Shown here: positions 1-9,497 of the stretch, in pieces
How the letters are laid out: each line of letters begins with the position of its first letter
How positions within the stretch are numbered: position 1 is the stretch's first letter
Assembly (NCBI RefSeq): GCF_004769575.1
Contig: NZ_RQGA01000003.1
Location: 1,162,695-1,226,694, forward strand
Reading direction: 5' to 3'
DNA length: 64,000 nt
DNA from: Leptospira perdikensis
Lineage (GTDB): Bacteria > Spirochaetota > Leptospiria > Leptospirales > Leptospiraceae
Program-made: the position numbers and the translations under genes
The notes under the pieces: model-generated
Seen by the model: the letters and a program-made list of their open reading frames with translations, nothing else
Told to the model about the DNA's origin: nothing
Database searches by the model: none

Positions 1-351
1 TTTCATAAAGTAAAGTTGGGTGATTATTTATTACCAGAAAGAATTCAGAAAGAAGATCTAGTGCTCAATTCAGAAGAATCTCTTGTTGGGAAAAATTTAG
101 ATGATCTTTATGCAGCTGCTGATGGACAAAATTCTTACATCGGACTTTTCTCTATGAATAAAAAAGAAAAACTCATCATCAGAGGTGGCGAATTTTACCA
201 AGTATATACTCCACAAGATCGAAGATCTATAGCGATTGAACCTATGACAGGTACGGGAAATTTTTTACATTTCCCTGGTGGTAATCCTAAAACCATAACA
301 CCAAAGACAGAAAAACGCATAGAATTTTCCATTCGACTGGATCATTTTTAA
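1..351 (+). CDS. Aldose 1-epimerase family protein, C-terminal part (5' end outside window)
   Basis: The frame is open from the first base to the TAA at 349-351 with no stop, so the gene begins upstream and only about 116 codons are visible. The segment 'YTPQDRRSIAIEPMTG' resembles the C-terminal part of galactose mutarotase-like aldose epimerases, in which a glutamate in an EPMTG-type motif lies in the sugar-binding site; that family interconverts alpha and beta anomers of hexoses in the cytoplasm. The N-terminal half and its catalytic histidines cannot be seen, so substrate is unknown. The in-frame TTG at 16 is internal and is not the real start. Confidence 0.75.
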   Translation, partial: FHKVKLGDYLLPERIQKEDLVLNSEESLVGKNLDDLYAAADGQNSYIGLFSMNKKEKLIIRGGEFYQVYTPQDRRSIAIEPMTGTGNFLHFPGGNPKTITPKTEKRIEFSIRLDHF

Positions 352-407
352 AAATTTGCAACTCTTTATCGAACAATCTGTCTAATGTAAGAGAGGTTAG
401 TCCAACA

Positions 408-617
408 ATGTCAGATGCACTAGTGAATACATGCAAACAAATCAGTAAAAATCTATTGGAGATCAAGTATTTCGCTGAAAAGAAAAACACTAGCCGAACC
501 TCTGTTTACCGAGCACTACAAGATAAAAAAATCAATGAAGTTGTCATTGGTAAAAATTCTCGTTTTATCATTTTAGATGATTCTGCGAAGAAGTGGAAAC
601 CTGGTAGACAGTCCTAA
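408..617 (+). CDS. Small helix-turn-helix-like protein
   Basis: This is a 69-residue protein starting at ATG, with a purine-rich AGAGAGG stretch upstream that could serve as a ribosome-binding site, although its spacing is long. Residues about 20-45 ('YFAEKKNTSRTSVYRAL' followed by a basic strand) look like a winged or excisionase-type helix-turn-helix, so DNA binding is possible but not shown. Its last 50 bases overlap, tail to tail, the 3' end of the minus-strand gene that follows. It could be a regulator of the neighbouring sugar epimerase locus, but nothing in the sequence proves this. Confidence 0.5.
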   Translation: MSDALVNTCKQISKNLLEIKYFAEKKNTSRTSVYRALQDKKINEVVIGKNSRFIILDDSAKKWKPGRQS

Positions 618-1416
618 ATTCTAATTCATTTGCTAAAAGATTTGGTTCTATCCATTTTGTTTTGATTGTGGGGCTGTTTAGGTTCCATATTTGTTCTGGA
701 ATTTGGTTTCGCACTTTATCTGTTAAAATGGATTCAAATCCAAAATAACGTAACAGGTATTCGTCGCTCTTAGTTTCTAATAAATATCCAAGAAAACGGT
801 GATATACCTTCCCTAAACTTTTGTCGTTATGTTTATCTCGTGTTTTGATATACATTTCTGCAAACTTAGGATAAGGGGCTTTGAATTCTTTTTTTGTCCA
901 CCGGTAGTGAATGGTTTTTAGATATCCTCGGCGTAGATAGATTTTTTTCTCACCGTCATAACTGAGGGGAAGGGCTGTCGGAAATTCCTCCGATTCTAAA
1001 TTTAGATCCATTCGCACCTTGATGAATTCCAAATCCAACCAAACAAGTGAAATGGGTTTTTTCCAAAAATGATTCCAAATTTCTAATAGAAGATTTTGTT
1101 TTCTTTTTTTGTTTTTAGAATCAATCTGATTTCGTAAAACATCGGTTAGTTTTTCTTTTTCTTTTTGAAAATACCAATTGGGTAGGACAAAGGCCATAAA
1201 TCCTTGCCAATACCTGAGTGTTAACTTCAAATTTAACCCCAATTTGGATTTACCTAAGGGTAAAGGTTCTGCTTTCCATTCCATGACAACGGCTGGTCGG
1301 AAAAATGAAAACCCAACATCCTCCCAATCCAAACAAATTTGTTTCAAACTTGTCTCAGAAATAGGGAGATGTTCTAATGAAATAGAGACAAAAAGTGTTT
1401 TTGGGAATTTCCGCAT
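568..1416 (-). CDS. Conserved hypothetical protein, 282 aa
   Basis: This is a 282-residue soluble-looking protein, rich in aromatic and basic residues (W, Y, K), with no signal peptide, membrane span or motif I recognise. It runs divergently from the LOG-family gene with a 34-bp gap, so both must start from overlapping promoters, and it converges on the small helix-turn-helix gene with a 50-bp overlap of coding ends. The long uninterrupted frame and protein-like composition support a real gene; function is unknown. Confidence 0.65.
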   Translation of the reverse strand: MRKFPKTLFVSISLEHLPISETSLKQICLDWEDVGFSFFRPAVVMEWKAEPLPLGKSKLGLNLKLTLRYWQGFMAFVLPNWYFQKEKEKLTDVLRNQIDSKNKKRKQNLLLEIWNHFWKKPISLVWLDLEFIKVRMDLNLESEEFPTALPLSYDGEKKIYLRRGYLKTIHYRWTKKEFKAPYPKFAEMYIKTRDKHNDKSLGKVYHRFLGYLLETKSDEYLLRYFGFESILTDKVRNQIPEQIWNLNSPTIKTKWIEPNLLANELEFRTVYQVSTSSQNHLK

Positions 1417-1450
1417 TTTTTATTCCAATCGGTCGATCTAAGATAACAAG

Positions 1451-2215
1451 ATGACTGATTTAGCGTTTGAGAACCAAAATTTTTTATGGGGAAATGAAGC
1501 CGGCCCCATCCGTATCCTTTCGGAATACCTCCATCCTAAAACGGAATTCCAATCGCAAGGAATCACTGATACAATCGTTGTCTTTGGATCCGCAAGGATT
1601 CCAGCGCCAGAAGAACTGAAATCAAATCCGCCCACAGCTCTTGAGAATCTAAGCAATTATTATGCAGAAGCTACTGCCTTTGCGAAATTAATTTCCGAAT
1701 GGGCAGAAACTTTAAAATCAGAAAGACCGGGGCGCAATCTGAATATTTGTACAGGCGGTGGTCCGGGGATAATGGAAGCAGGGAACCGAGGAGCAAAAGA
1801 AGCGGGTGCCAAGTCAGTTGCCCTCAACATTGTCCTCCCGCACGAACAACATGTGAATCCCTATGTGGATCCGGAGCTAACCTTCGAGTTTCATTATTTT
1901 TTTATGAGAAAACTTTGGTTTATGAAGGCTTGTCGAGGGATGGTTGCCTTTCCCGGTGGGTTCGGAACTTTTGATGAATTATTTGAAACCCTGACTCTTG
2001 TCCAAACGGGAAAAAAATCTAAGATTCCTATCCTTCTTTATGGAAAGGAATTTTGGACCCAAGTGATCAATTTTAAAAAACTCGCAGAGATGCGGTTGAT
2101 CTCGGAAGAAGATCTGGATTTATTTGGGTTTGCAGACAGTCCAGAAGAGGCCCTCCGATTCTTTCAGGAAAAGATTCGTTTCGAATTGACCCATTCTACG
2201 GGTACAAAAACATAG
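1451..2215 (+). CDS. LOG family protein (possible lysine decarboxylase-fold nucleotide phosphoribohydrolase)
   Basis: The protein has 254 residues with a Rossmann-like core and the two signature motifs of the LOG/TIGR00730 group: 'GGGPGIMEAGNRGAKEAG' around residues 100-120 and 'PGGFGTFDELFETLTLVQTG' around 165-185, the PGGxGTxxE active-site loop. Family members hydrolyse nucleoside 5'-monophosphates to free base and ribose 5-phosphate (cytokinin activation in plants, purine turnover in bacteria). It lies 18 bp upstream of rpmB and is probably co-transcribed with it. Family assignment is firm; the physiological substrate is not known. Confidence 0.88.
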   Translation: MTDLAFENQNFLWGNEAGPIRILSEYLHPKTEFQSQGITDTIVVFGSARIPAPEELKSNPPTALENLSNYYAEATAFAKLISEWAETLKSERPGRNLNICTGGGPGIMEAGNRGAKEAGAKSVALNIVLPHEQHVNPYVDPELTFEFHYFFMRKLWFMKACRGMVAFPGGFGTFDELFETLTLVQTGKKSKIPILLYGKEFWTQVINFKKLAEMRLISEEDLDLFGFADSPEEALRFFQEKIRFELTHSTGTKT

Positions 2216-2233
2216 CGAAACAAGGTAATAATT

Positions 2234-2518
2234 ATGGCTAGAACATGTGTAGTAACCGGAAAAGGAACGACGGCAGGGAACAACGTATCCCATTCTCATA
2301 AAAAGAACCGCCGTATCTGGAAGGTGAATGTGATCACAAAGAAAATCTTTTTAGAAGACGAGAACCGTTGGGTTCGCGTTAAGATTTCTACACGTGCTTT
2401 GCGAACTCTTCGTAAAAAAGGTTTGAAAGTGGCAATCAAAGACCACGGCGGCGATATCACTGCGATCACTCCTAAAAAATACGTAGGGATCACTCCAAAA
2501 GCACAACCAGCAGCTTAA
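2234..2518 (+). CDS. rpmB: 50S ribosomal protein L28
   Basis: This 94-residue basic protein begins '[20 protein letters not shown]', the typical L28 N-terminus with the xxCxxTGKxxxxGNxVSHS pattern, followed by the conserved 'RRIWKVN' and '[12 protein letters not shown]' segments. It is a component of the large ribosomal subunit. The start ATG is preceded by AAGG at good spacing. The length is at the upper end for L28, with a short Ala/Pro-rich tail. It sits between the LOG-family gene and nth on the same strand. Confidence 0.97.
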   Translation: MARTCVVTGKGTTAGNNVSHSHKKNRRIWKVNVITKKIFLEDENRWVRVKISTRALRTLRKKGLKVAIKDHGGDITAITPKKYVGITPKAQPAA

Positions 2519-2541
2519 GTTTTTTAAGCATTTTTGGTGGA

Positions 2542-3183
2542 TTGAAACAATCCAGAAAAACACCCGAAATCACCGAAGTCTACCGTCTCTTAGAGGCGGA
2601 GTTCGGTGTAGTAGAAACTCCCCTCACGTTTACTAAACCTTATGAATTGGCCATAGCGGTCATTCTCAGTGCACAGTGTACGGACGAACGCGTCAATACA
2701 GTCACACCTGAACTCTTTCGTACCTTTCCCACTCTCGAATCTTTTGCTAAGGCATCACTACCACTACTAGAGAAAAAAATTTTTTCCACTGGGTTTTATA
2801 AAAACAAGGCCAAAAGTATCCAAGGTTTTGCACGGATGGTTCTTGATGAATTTGGTGGTGAAATTCCAAAAACAATGGAGGAGGCCATCAAACTTCCTGG
2901 GTTTGGAAGGAAAACTGCTAATGTGGTTCTTGCAGAAATTTATGGAGTGGTAGAGGGATTTGTTGTGGATACCCATGTGAAACGACTCACCAAAAGATTG
3001 GGTTTCACAAAAAAAACGGATCCCGTTCAGATTGAACGGGAAATGATCAAAATCACCCCTAAGGAGATTTGCCGAAACCTATCTCTGTACCTAATATTTC
3101 TCGGTCGTAAGAATTGCCAAGCCCGCCGGACATTTTGTTCGACATGTCCTCTTTCTTCCCTATGTCCTTCATTTTCGGAGTAG
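2542..3183 (+). CDS. nth: Endonuclease III (DNA glycosylase/AP lyase)
   Basis: The 213-residue protein removes oxidised pyrimidines and cleaves at the abasic site in base-excision repair. The helix-hairpin-helix 'LPGFGRKTANVVL' carries the catalytic lysine (K124), and 'VDTHVKRL' carries the catalytic aspartate (D143). The C-terminal [4Fe-4S] loop is complete with C192-X6-C199-X2-C202-X5-C208. TTG at 2542 is the likely start; a GGTGG lies very close upstream, so initiation is probably weak. The last 125 bases overlap the 3' end of the convergent gene on the other strand, antisense to the cluster loop. Confidence 0.95.
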   Translation: MKQSRKTPEITEVYRLLEAEFGVVETPLTFTKPYELAIAVILSAQCTDERVNTVTPELFRTFPTLESFAKASLPLLEKKIFSTGFYKNKAKSIQGFARMVLDEFGGEIPKTMEEAIKLPGFGRKTANVVLAEIYGVVEGFVVDTHVKRLTKRLGFTKKTDPVQIEREMIKITPKEICRNLSLYLIFLGRKNCQARRTFCSTCPLSSLCPSFSE

Positions 3184-3892
3184 GTTTCTCTAGACCTTCT
3201 TCGGTTTCTGATTCTTTTCTTTGTTTCCAAGAACGATTGCGATCCGTTAAATTAATGGATTCTAACTTATAATCCAAACGAATTAAATTGCGTTTCCTAA
3301 AGAACAAATTTAAAGTTCCAAGTCTCCCGTAATCTTTTGGGCATTCAATTTGGTGTACATTCGATAAATAACGAAACCGAGCTTGTGGTTTTCCTTCTAC
3401 CAGTAGGAAGAGGGGAAGTTCGGGATGGTTTTGCCAAGGAAGGAGGGGGATTTTGGTTTCATCATCAGCATTCACATAAACGATCCAACCGTCATAGTCT
3501 TCTATGTTTTTGACATCGATGAGTTCCTGAATGGAACCTAAACCTAGTTTAACGGGACCATGGTTCATCTCTCTTGGTTTCCCTAGAGTAAATCCATCAA
3601 ACGGAAATTCCAATGGTTTGTCTTTGGGTTGAAAAGGGTACAACATGTACCCTTTTCCTCGTTTTAAATCCAAATCCATTTTTTCTCGTTCCACGAATCC
3701 AAGGAGGGCACTAAGACCTCCACGGCCATCCTCATCCATTTTCGTGAAGAGTTCCTTACCGCAATGGAAAAAAATCCGGAGAGGCCTGTCTTCTAGGCTC
3801 GGGTGAGCACTTCCTGCTGTAGGATTGAGAAAAATCCCGAATGTAATACAGAGAACCAGGATTCTCCCAAGAAAAGAAAGACGGATATTCAT
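3059..3892 (-). CDS. Secreted protein of unknown function
   Basis: This is a 277-residue protein with a classic signal peptide: a basic start, a hydrophobic core over residues about 9-24 and a likely cut near 'AGSA-HPS'. The mature part includes 'RIFFHCGKELFTKMDEDGRG' and a 'GGLSALLGF' segment that faintly recalls the start of 5'-nucleotidase-type phosphoesterases, but the metal-binding motifs are not visible, so I do not assign that function. The last 40 or so residues are charged and low in complexity, and are encoded antisense to the iron-sulphur loop of nth. Confidence 0.65.
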   Translation of the reverse strand: MNIRLSFLGRILVLCITFGIFLNPTAGSAHPSLEDRPLRIFFHCGKELFTKMDEDGRGGLSALLGFVEREKMDLDLKRGKGYMLYPFQPKDKPLEFPFDGFTLGKPREMNHGPVKLGLGSIQELIDVKNIEDYDGWIVYVNADDETKIPLLPWQNHPELPLFLLVEGKPQARFRYLSNVHQIECPKDYGRLGTLNLFFRKRNLIRLDYKLESINLTDRNRSWKQRKESETEEGLEKPTPKMKDIGKKEDMSNKMSGGLGNSYDREILGTEIGFGKSP

Positions 3893-3985
3893 AAATTAAG
3901 ACCTTGGTTCTAAGAACGGAAGAAATCGAATCAGAATGAACCAAAAAACCTTCAGTCTGTCTAATCTAAGGGCAGAAAGGATGCC

Positions 3986-4897
3986 ATGAACTTCTTTAAA
4001 AACCTAATTCTCTACGCTAAAATGGTAAAATTTTCCCACACACTCTTTGCTCTCCCTTTTGCAGGGATTAGTTTCATCTTGGCCTATCTGGAATCCACCT
4101 TGGATACAGGGGATTTACTTCGGATTGGGGCCCTTGTCCTTGTTTGTATGGTGAGTGCTCGCAGTGCTGCCATGGGATTCAATCGTTATGTGGATTCGGA
4201 AATTGATGAAAAGAACCCGCGCACACAAAATAGGGAAATCCCCTCTGGAAAAATCTCCAAACTTTCGGCTCTACTATTCATAGGCCTTTCTTCTTTTATT
4301 TTTATTTTTGCGAGTTTCTTTGTAAACAAACTGGCTTTCTTACTTTCTTTTCCGGCTCTTTTTGTATTATTTCTTTATTCCCTGACCAAACGGTTTACTC
4401 TCTTTTGCCATTTAGTTTTGGGATTTGCGATTTCCCTTGCTCCCCTTGGTGCTTGGATTGCCATCACAGAAACGGTTAACCTGGTCCCCGTTCTATTTTC
4501 TTTAGGGTTACTTTTTCATATTTCCGCCTTTGATGTATTATATGCCATCCAGGATATGGACTTTGATGCCAAAGAGAATCTTCATAGTATTCCTTCCAGA
4601 CTCGGAGAAACCAAGTCTCGTGGTATCGCTGTGGTTCTCCACATCCTTTCCTTTGTATTTTTTATTTTTGCAGGGATCAGTGCAGGACTTGGAGTTATGT
4701 ATTTTCTCATTCTTTCTGTGATTGGAATTTTGGTTTTGTACGAACATAAAATTTCATACCAGTACAAATCCAAAGACTTACCGATTGTTTTTTACCAAAT
4801 CAATTCTTGGATCAGTGTGGTTTTATTCCTCGCGATTTTATTTGATAAGTGGAATGAATTTTTATTAAAAGTTTCTTCTGGAATTAGTTTTCGATGA
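3986..4897 (+). CDS. UbiA-family prenyltransferase (MqnP-like)
   Basis: The protein has 303 residues with about eight or nine predicted membrane segments. The two aspartate-rich motifs of UbiA prenyltransferases are present: '[20 protein letters not shown]' (about residues 72-91, NxxxDxxxD) and '[20 protein letters not shown]' (about 187-206). It should transfer a polyprenyl chain from a diphosphate to an aromatic acid in the membrane. The stop overlaps the start of a UbiX-type gene by 4 bp (ATGA). That pair, in an organism group reported to use the futalosine route, suggests the menaquinone version (MqnP) rather than ubiquinone UbiA; this last step is inference. Confidence 0.9.
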   Translation: MNFFKNLILYAKMVKFSHTLFALPFAGISFILAYLESTLDTGDLLRIGALVLVCMVSARSAAMGFNRYVDSEIDEKNPRTQNREIPSGKISKLSALLFIGLSSFIFIFASFFVNKLAFLLSFPALFVLFLYSLTKRFTLFCHLVLGFAISLAPLGAWIAITETVNLVPVLFSLGLLFHISAFDVLYAIQDMDFDAKENLHSIPSRLGETKSRGIAVVLHILSFVFFIFAGISAGLGVMYFLILSVIGILVLYEHKISYQYKSKDLPIVFYQINSWISVVLFLAILFDKWNEFLLKVSSGISFR

Positions 4898-5490
4898 AAC
4901 TTGTTGTTGGTCTTGCAGGGGCGAGTGGTAGTATCTATGCCGCTCGTTTCCTTCGTGCTTTGTCTGAAGTCGAAGGTGAGAGTTACATCACAGCAAGTCC
5001 CGCAGCATTACGTATTTTTTCCGAGGAATATGAAACCAAAGTGGAAACTACCGAGGACGTACTGTCTTTTGTAGAAACCAAGTGGAAAACAAAACCTAAA
5101 CATAAATTCCATGTTCGTAATTTTTTTGATATTGGATCTGATATTGCCAGCGGGTCAAACCGGTGGGATGCGATGGTTGTAGTTCCTTGTAGTATGAAGA
5201 CTGTGGCTTCGATGTCTCAAGGACTCACAGAAAATTTAATTGAAAGGGCTGCTGATGTTTCGTTGAAAGAACGAAGAAGGTTGATTGTTGTTCCGAGAGA
5301 AACTCCTTACAATCGTATCCATCTTAAAAATCTTTTGGCATTGGACGAAGCTGGCGCTATCATCCTTCCTGCATCCCCTGGATTCTACCAAATGCCAAAA
5401 ACTTTGGATGATTTAGGAGATTTTATTGCTGGAAGGATATTCAATCTTCTAGGAATCGATAAAACTCTCTATCCTAAGTGGTTGGGGTAA
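4894..5490 (+). CDS. ubiX: UbiX/Pad1-family flavin prenyltransferase
   Basis: This 198-residue protein has the N-terminal '[21 protein letters not shown]' nucleotide-binding loop (GxxGASGxxYA), the central '[16 protein letters not shown]' segment that contacts FMN, and the '[20 protein letters not shown]' region, all typical of UbiX. The enzyme makes prenylated FMN, the cofactor for UbiD-type decarboxylases; no UbiD partner is in this window. Translation is coupled to the upstream UbiA-family gene by a 4-bp overlap. Its 3' end overlaps the convergent thioesterase gene by 17 bp. Confidence 0.93.
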   Translation: MKLVVGLAGASGSIYAARFLRALSEVEGESYITASPAALRIFSEEYETKVETTEDVLSFVETKWKTKPKHKFHVRNFFDIGSDIASGSNRWDAMVVVPCSMKTVASMSQGLTENLIERAADVSLKERRRLIVVPRETPYNRIHLKNLLALDEAGAIILPASPGFYQMPKTLDDLGDFIAGRIFNLLGIDKTLYPKWLG

Positions 5491-5887
5491 AATTTCGGAA
5501 ATAAGCCGTTGGTTTTCCGTTCTCACCTAAACATACGTAGGTGATGTCACTTTCAATCACAGCCGACATTTTTCCCGTTTGCGGATTGTTGGTAATGGCC
5601 AAAGTTCGTGACGTAACCGAAGATTTTCCGTATTTAACGATTTTTCCGTAAATTTGGATGATGTCTCCGGCCCGAGCAGGGGAACGAAATACCACATTGT
5701 CCATACTCATCGTGACAATATTGGTATAACGAATTTTATTCATCACATACATTGCCATCCCCTCGTCGATCCAGGAGAGCATTTTTCCCCCAAAAAGATT
5801 GTTATGGTAGTTCAAATCGTCAGGTTGGACCAGGTGTTGGGTGACCAGTTCCATATCGCGGAGTTTGTTCTGAATCGTGTCGACCAT
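5474..5887 (-). CDS. Acyl-CoA thioesterase, hotdog fold (YciA/BFIT-like)
   Basis: The 137-residue protein (start MVDTIQ) has the hotdog acyl-CoA hydrolase pattern: '[19 protein letters not shown]' (Asn/Asp-containing catalytic segment followed by the long helix), then '[20 protein letters not shown]'. It should hydrolyse acyl-CoA esters in the cytoplasm. I chose the ATG at 5885-5887 because an upstream in-frame ATG at 5971 would add a non-homologous 28-residue leader and run into the divergent pyrB start. The gene converges on ubiX with a 17-bp overlap. Confidence 0.85.
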   Translation of the reverse strand: MVDTIQNKLRDMELVTQHLVQPDDLNYHNNLFGGKMLSWIDEGMAMYVMNKIRYTNIVTMSMDNVVFRSPARAGDIIQIYGKIVKYGKSSVTSRTLAITNNPQTGKMSAVIESDITYVCLGENGKPTAYFRNFTPTT

Positions 5888-5953
5888 AAATACCAAAAAA
5901 TATGTTTTCGATTTATTCGATACCAAAAACCCTAGAGAAAAGATTTCCGACTT

Positions 5954-6886
5954 ATGCACTCTTATTCCCACAAAAACATTCTAGACACCCTCCAATTTTC
6001 CAAAGAGGACCTCAACTTCCTCATTGAAAAAACACAACGTATGAATCTACTTCAGGAATCGGGGAAGGCCTTCGGAATTCTGAATGGGAAACTCCTCGCC
6101 TCCCTTTTCTTTGAAGCAAGCACCCGGACACGACTCTCCTTTGAAGCGGCGATGGAGAGGCTCGGTGGGCGGTTAATCTCTACTGTGGGATTTCAGTTTT
6201 CTTCGATCTCGAAAGGAGAAACTCTTTATGACACCATGAAGATGATCGAAGCATATGTGGACATCGCAGTCATCCGTCATCCTGTGGAAGGTTCTTCTCG
6301 GATTGCGGCAGGAGCAGTGAACATACCTGTGATCAATGCAGGTGATGGAGCCGGCCAACACCCCACCCAGGCACTTCTCGATTTATATACAATTGTTTCT
6401 GAAAAAGGAAAGATCGATGGTCTAAACATCGCTTTTATCGGAGATTTAAAATACGGGCGCACCATTCATTCTCTCATCAACTTACTTAGACATTACCCAG
6501 TTCACTTATATCTCATCAGTCCAGAAGAGTTGAGACTTCCAGAAAAATACAAAAAGAATTTAGAAGGTTATCCGATGACTTGGGAAGAAACCACAGACAT
6601 CAAAGCTTTTTGGGACGCGGATGTTGCCTATGTGACAAGGATCCAAGAAGAAAGGTTCCCTGATCATAGAGAATACGAAAAATTAAAAGATATTTATAAA
6701 GTGAATAAGGAACTGGTTCTCGCTTCCAAAAAAGACACAACCATTCTTCATCCACTCCCTCGTGTTAATGAACTCTCCACAGATGTAGATGATCTTCCTA
6801 ATGCAGCTTACTTCCGTCAGGCGAAATACGGTGTGGTTGTCCGAATGGCTTTACTTTGTCTAAGTCTTGGAGTGGATTTTGACTAA
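5954..6886 (+). CDS. pyrB: Aspartate carbamoyltransferase catalytic subunit
   Basis: The 310-residue protein joins carbamoyl phosphate and aspartate, the committed step of pyrimidine synthesis. It contains the carbamoyl-phosphate loop '[20 protein letters not shown]' (SxRT), the '[11 protein letters not shown]' motif, and '[10 protein letters not shown]' near the C-terminus, the HPLPR loop of aspartate transcarbamoylases. Length is normal for the catalytic chain. It heads a tightly packed run pyrB-DUF2203-dapL with overlapping ends. No regulatory pyrI gene is seen next to it. Confidence 0.96.
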   Translation: MHSYSHKNILDTLQFSKEDLNFLIEKTQRMNLLQESGKAFGILNGKLLASLFFEASTRTRLSFEAAMERLGGRLISTVGFQFSSISKGETLYDTMKMIEAYVDIAVIRHPVEGSSRIAAGAVNIPVINAGDGAGQHPTQALLDLYTIVSEKGKIDGLNIAFIGDLKYGRTIHSLINLLRHYPVHLYLISPEELRLPEKYKKNLEGYPMTWEETTDIKAFWDADVAYVTRIQEERFPDHREYEKLKDIYKVNKELVLASKKDTTILHPLPRVNELSTDVDDLPNAAYFRQAKYGVVVRMALLCLSLGVDFD

Positions 6887-7247
6887 AAAACTTTGGACAC
6901 TAACGGAAGCAAGAGAAGTCCTTCCGCTTGTGCGAGACATCACGAGAGAATACTATTTAAGAGCAAGTGTTCTTGCTGATGATGTTCGGAATAAACTCCT
7001 ACCAGAAAATGTTTTGGAAGCCAAAGAAGAAGAAATTGGTGAAATAGTAAAACATTGGACCAATGAAATTTTGGCAATGCAGATCGATGTCAAAGGTTTG
7101 TGGCTTGTTGATTTTGATAACGGAAGTGGGTTCTACTGTTGGACTTGGGGCGAAGAAGACGTATTATACGAACACGGTTATCATGAAGGATTTAGATCGA
7201 GAAAACTCATAGAGGAAAATAAAGAAGAAGATGACTCAGATAAATGA
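6879..7247 (+). CDS. DUF2203 family protein
   Basis: This 122-residue cytoplasmic protein starts '[20 protein letters not shown]' and has the C-terminal '[18 protein letters not shown]' block with '[13 protein letters not shown]', the recognisable DUF2203 pattern. Function is not known. I place the start at TTG 6879 because GGAG at 6869-6872 sits at proper distance before it; a TTG at 6867 would have no such site. It overlaps the end of pyrB by 8 bp and the start of dapL by 17 bp, so the three genes are probably translated together. Confidence 0.82.
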   Translation: MTKKLWTLTEAREVLPLVRDITREYYLRASVLADDVRNKLLPENVLEAKEEEIGEIVKHWTNEILAMQIDVKGLWLVDFDNGSGFYCWTWGEEDVLYEHGYHEGFRSRKLIEENKEEDDSDK

Positions 7248-8457
7248 AAACTATTTAAAATTGAAAGCAGGTTACCTATTTCCAGAAATTGGAAGAAGGG
7301 TAAAAGCTTATTCCGATGCGAACCAAAGTGCGAAAATCATCCGTCTTGGAATTGGTGATGTGACTCTTCCTTTGGCACCTACCATTGTGAATGCTATGGT
7401 TGATGCAGCTAAAGAAATGGGAAGTGCCGGCGGGTTCCATGGATATGGTCCTGAACAAGGATATTCCTTTCTCATCCAAAAAATCATCGCACATGATTAT
7501 ACGGCTCGTGGGGTTCAAATTGCAGAAGATGAAGTATTTGTTTCTGACGGATCCAAATGTGACTGTGGTAACATCCAAGAGATCTTTTCTTTAGATAGTA
7601 AAATTGCCGTGGTTGACCCGGTATATCCGGTTTACGTGGATACAAACGTAATGGCAGGTCGCACGGGAGAAGTAGGATCTGACGGCAGATACGCAAATAT
7701 CATTTATATGCCAGCGACAGAAGAAAATAATTTTGAGCCGGATTTCCCAAAAGAAAAACCAGATATCATTTATCTTTGTTATCCAAACAACCCAACCGGA
7801 ATGGTGGCAACTAAGGCGCGTTTAACGGAGTGGGTGAACTTTGCCAAAAAAATTGGGAGTATCATTCTTTATGATTCGGCTTACGAATCTTTTATCCAAG
7901 ATCCAGAAATTCCAAAATCGATTTATGAAATTCCCGGTGCCAAAGAAGTGGCTATGGAATTTAGATCCTTCTCCAAAACTGCTGGATTCACTGGAACACG
8001 CTGCGCTTATCTTGTAATTCCGAAAGATTTAAAAGGAAAAACAAAAGCGGGGGAAGAAATTAGTTTCAACTCACTTTGGAATCGCCGTCATACAACCAAG
8101 TTCAATGGTGTGTCTTATGTAACACAAAAAGGTGCCGAGGCCATTTTTTCACCCCAAGGTCAGGTAGAGATCAAAGAACAAATCTCCTACTATATGCAAA
8201 ACGCAAAACTCATTCGCGAAGGTTTGGCGAAAGCGGGCTACACTATTTTTGGCGGAACAAACGCTCCTTACATTTGGTTAAAAACACCGAAAGGTCTCAA
8301 ATCTTGGGAATTTTTTGACGAACTTCTTGGAAAAGCACAAGTGGTCGGAACCCCTGGATCGGGATTTGGGCCGGCGGGCGAGGGATATTTTCGACTTTCT
8401 GCCTTTGGAAAGCGAGAAGATGTGATTTCTGCGATAGAACGAATCCAAAAAATGTAA
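7231..8457 (+). CDS. dapL: LL-diaminopimelate aminotransferase
   Basis: The 408-residue PLP-dependent enzyme converts tetrahydrodipicolinate directly to LL-diaminopimelate, bypassing the succinylated intermediates of lysine and peptidoglycan synthesis. Visible signatures are the N-terminal '[18 protein letters not shown]', the aminotransferase loop '[16 protein letters not shown]', and '[19 protein letters not shown]', where the lysine binds PLP. Length and motifs match DapL of Leptospira and Chlamydia type. It is the last gene of the pyrB run. Confidence 0.95.
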   Translation: MTQINENYLKLKAGYLFPEIGRRVKAYSDANQSAKIIRLGIGDVTLPLAPTIVNAMVDAAKEMGSAGGFHGYGPEQGYSFLIQKIIAHDYTARGVQIAEDEVFVSDGSKCDCGNIQEIFSLDSKIAVVDPVYPVYVDTNVMAGRTGEVGSDGRYANIIYMPATEENNFEPDFPKEKPDIIYLCYPNNPTGMVATKARLTEWVNFAKKIGSIILYDSAYESFIQDPEIPKSIYEIPGAKEVAMEFRSFSKTAGFTGTRCAYLVIPKDLKGKTKAGEEISFNSLWNRRHTTKFNGVSYVTQKGAEAIFSPQGQVEIKEQISYYMQNAKLIREGLAKAGYTIFGGTNAPYIWLKTPKGLKSWEFFDELLGKAQVVGTPGSGFGPAGEGYFRLSAFGKREDVISAIERIQKM

Positions 8458-8509
8458 AATTTAGTCCTGGTTTTTCCCGTAGCTCCGATATATAAAACAA
8501 GGTAGAGCT

Positions 8510-9496
8510 ATGGGAAAATGGAAATTCATCCTCTTTTTTGCAATGGTTGTGGGTCATATCTCACATATCAGTGCAGTATCTCCAGAACAGACGAATCTGG
8601 GGATTTTGATCTTTGAAAACAAAGAAAACTTAAATTTTATCAATGTTGCTCTTAGCAATTTGGCACCTTCCCAAGAAGAGGCACAGGCACAACCTGGAGC
8701 AGAAACAGCAGCACAAGATCCTTCTAAAAAGAATTTAGACTTTGATTATTTCAAACTTCTAAAAGCCGCCAACCAATCTGACTTTAGTGGAAATATGTGG
8801 TACTTACAAAGTAACTATGTATATGGGTTCCGCCAACTCCGCCAAGCCCAAGGGGAATTGAAAGGTATCTTTGAAATCGTTCTTCAAAAATACATCGAAG
8901 ATGCGAGAGCCCTTCTTGAAGCTGCAGCTCCAACCATCATTCGTTCCAATGACAATAACGCCAAAGCGTTGTTACGTTTAGGTTTCCGTGACCTTCGTTC
9001 TTCGGAAGATCTTTACACAACAGGTCTCAATTCTAGTCCACACCAATATCGATATAAATTGACTCTTTATAAAGAGGGGATTCTCACTCTACGCCGCGCA
9101 AAACGTTTTGCTATCCTCGCGATGATTTACAGCAAAACACCGGATGAGGACAAACCTGAATATCAATATCGTTCGAATGAAGATTTAAAAGATGCTCGTA
9201 ATGAAGAAAAACAACGTAACTACGAGAAGGTAAGAGATACCATCATCAACTTCGTAGAAAACAAAAGAATGGAAAGAACCGTTGTTCCTCCGGGTAATCC
9301 TGATGCAAAACCTTTGGATCTTTTAGAACAACATGATGACAATTATGGATTCATTACTTCTAAAAAATTAGATTTGTTATTAGAAGCCAATGCTCAAATT
9401 AAAGAGACGGAAGGTGCAAGACGTGAGTCCGTTCCTCCAACTCCCAAGTTTGATGAAAACGGAAAAGCAATCTATCCAGAAGAAAAGAAAAAATAA
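8510..9496 (+). CDS. Conserved secreted protein of unknown function
   Basis: The protein has 328 residues with a signal peptide (hydrophobic residues about 5-22, possible cut after 'SHISA'). After a Gln/Ala-rich stretch near residue 60 ('QEEAQAQPGAETAAQ'), the rest is strongly helical and charged, with 'YVYGFRQLRQAQGELKGIFE' and 'NAKALLRLGFRDLRSSEDLY', and ends in a Lys-rich tail. This looks like an alpha-helical repeat protein of the periplasm or surface, but I do not recognise a family. It is followed after one base by a second unknown gene that also begins with a hydrophobic segment, so the two probably act together. Confidence 0.72.
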   Translation: MGKWKFILFFAMVVGHISHISAVSPEQTNLGILIFENKENLNFINVALSNLAPSQEEAQAQPGAETAAQDPSKKNLDFDYFKLLKAANQSDFSGNMWYLQSNYVYGFRQLRQAQGELKGIFEIVLQKYIEDARALLEAAAPTIIRSNDNNAKALLRLGFRDLRSSEDLYTTGLNSSPHQYRYKLTLYKEGILTLRRAKRFAILAMIYSKTPDEDKPEYQYRSNEDLKDARNEEKQRNYEKVRDTIINFVENKRMERTVVPPGNPDAKPLDLLEQHDDNYGFITSKKLDLLLEANAQIKETEGARRESVPPTPKFDENGKAIYPEEKKK

Positions 9497-9497
9497 T

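Noticed and set aside
5888..5971. Longer start of the thioesterase gene at 5971
   Set aside because: It would overlap the divergent pyrB start and add a leader unrelated to the hotdog fold; MVDTIQ at 5887 fits better.
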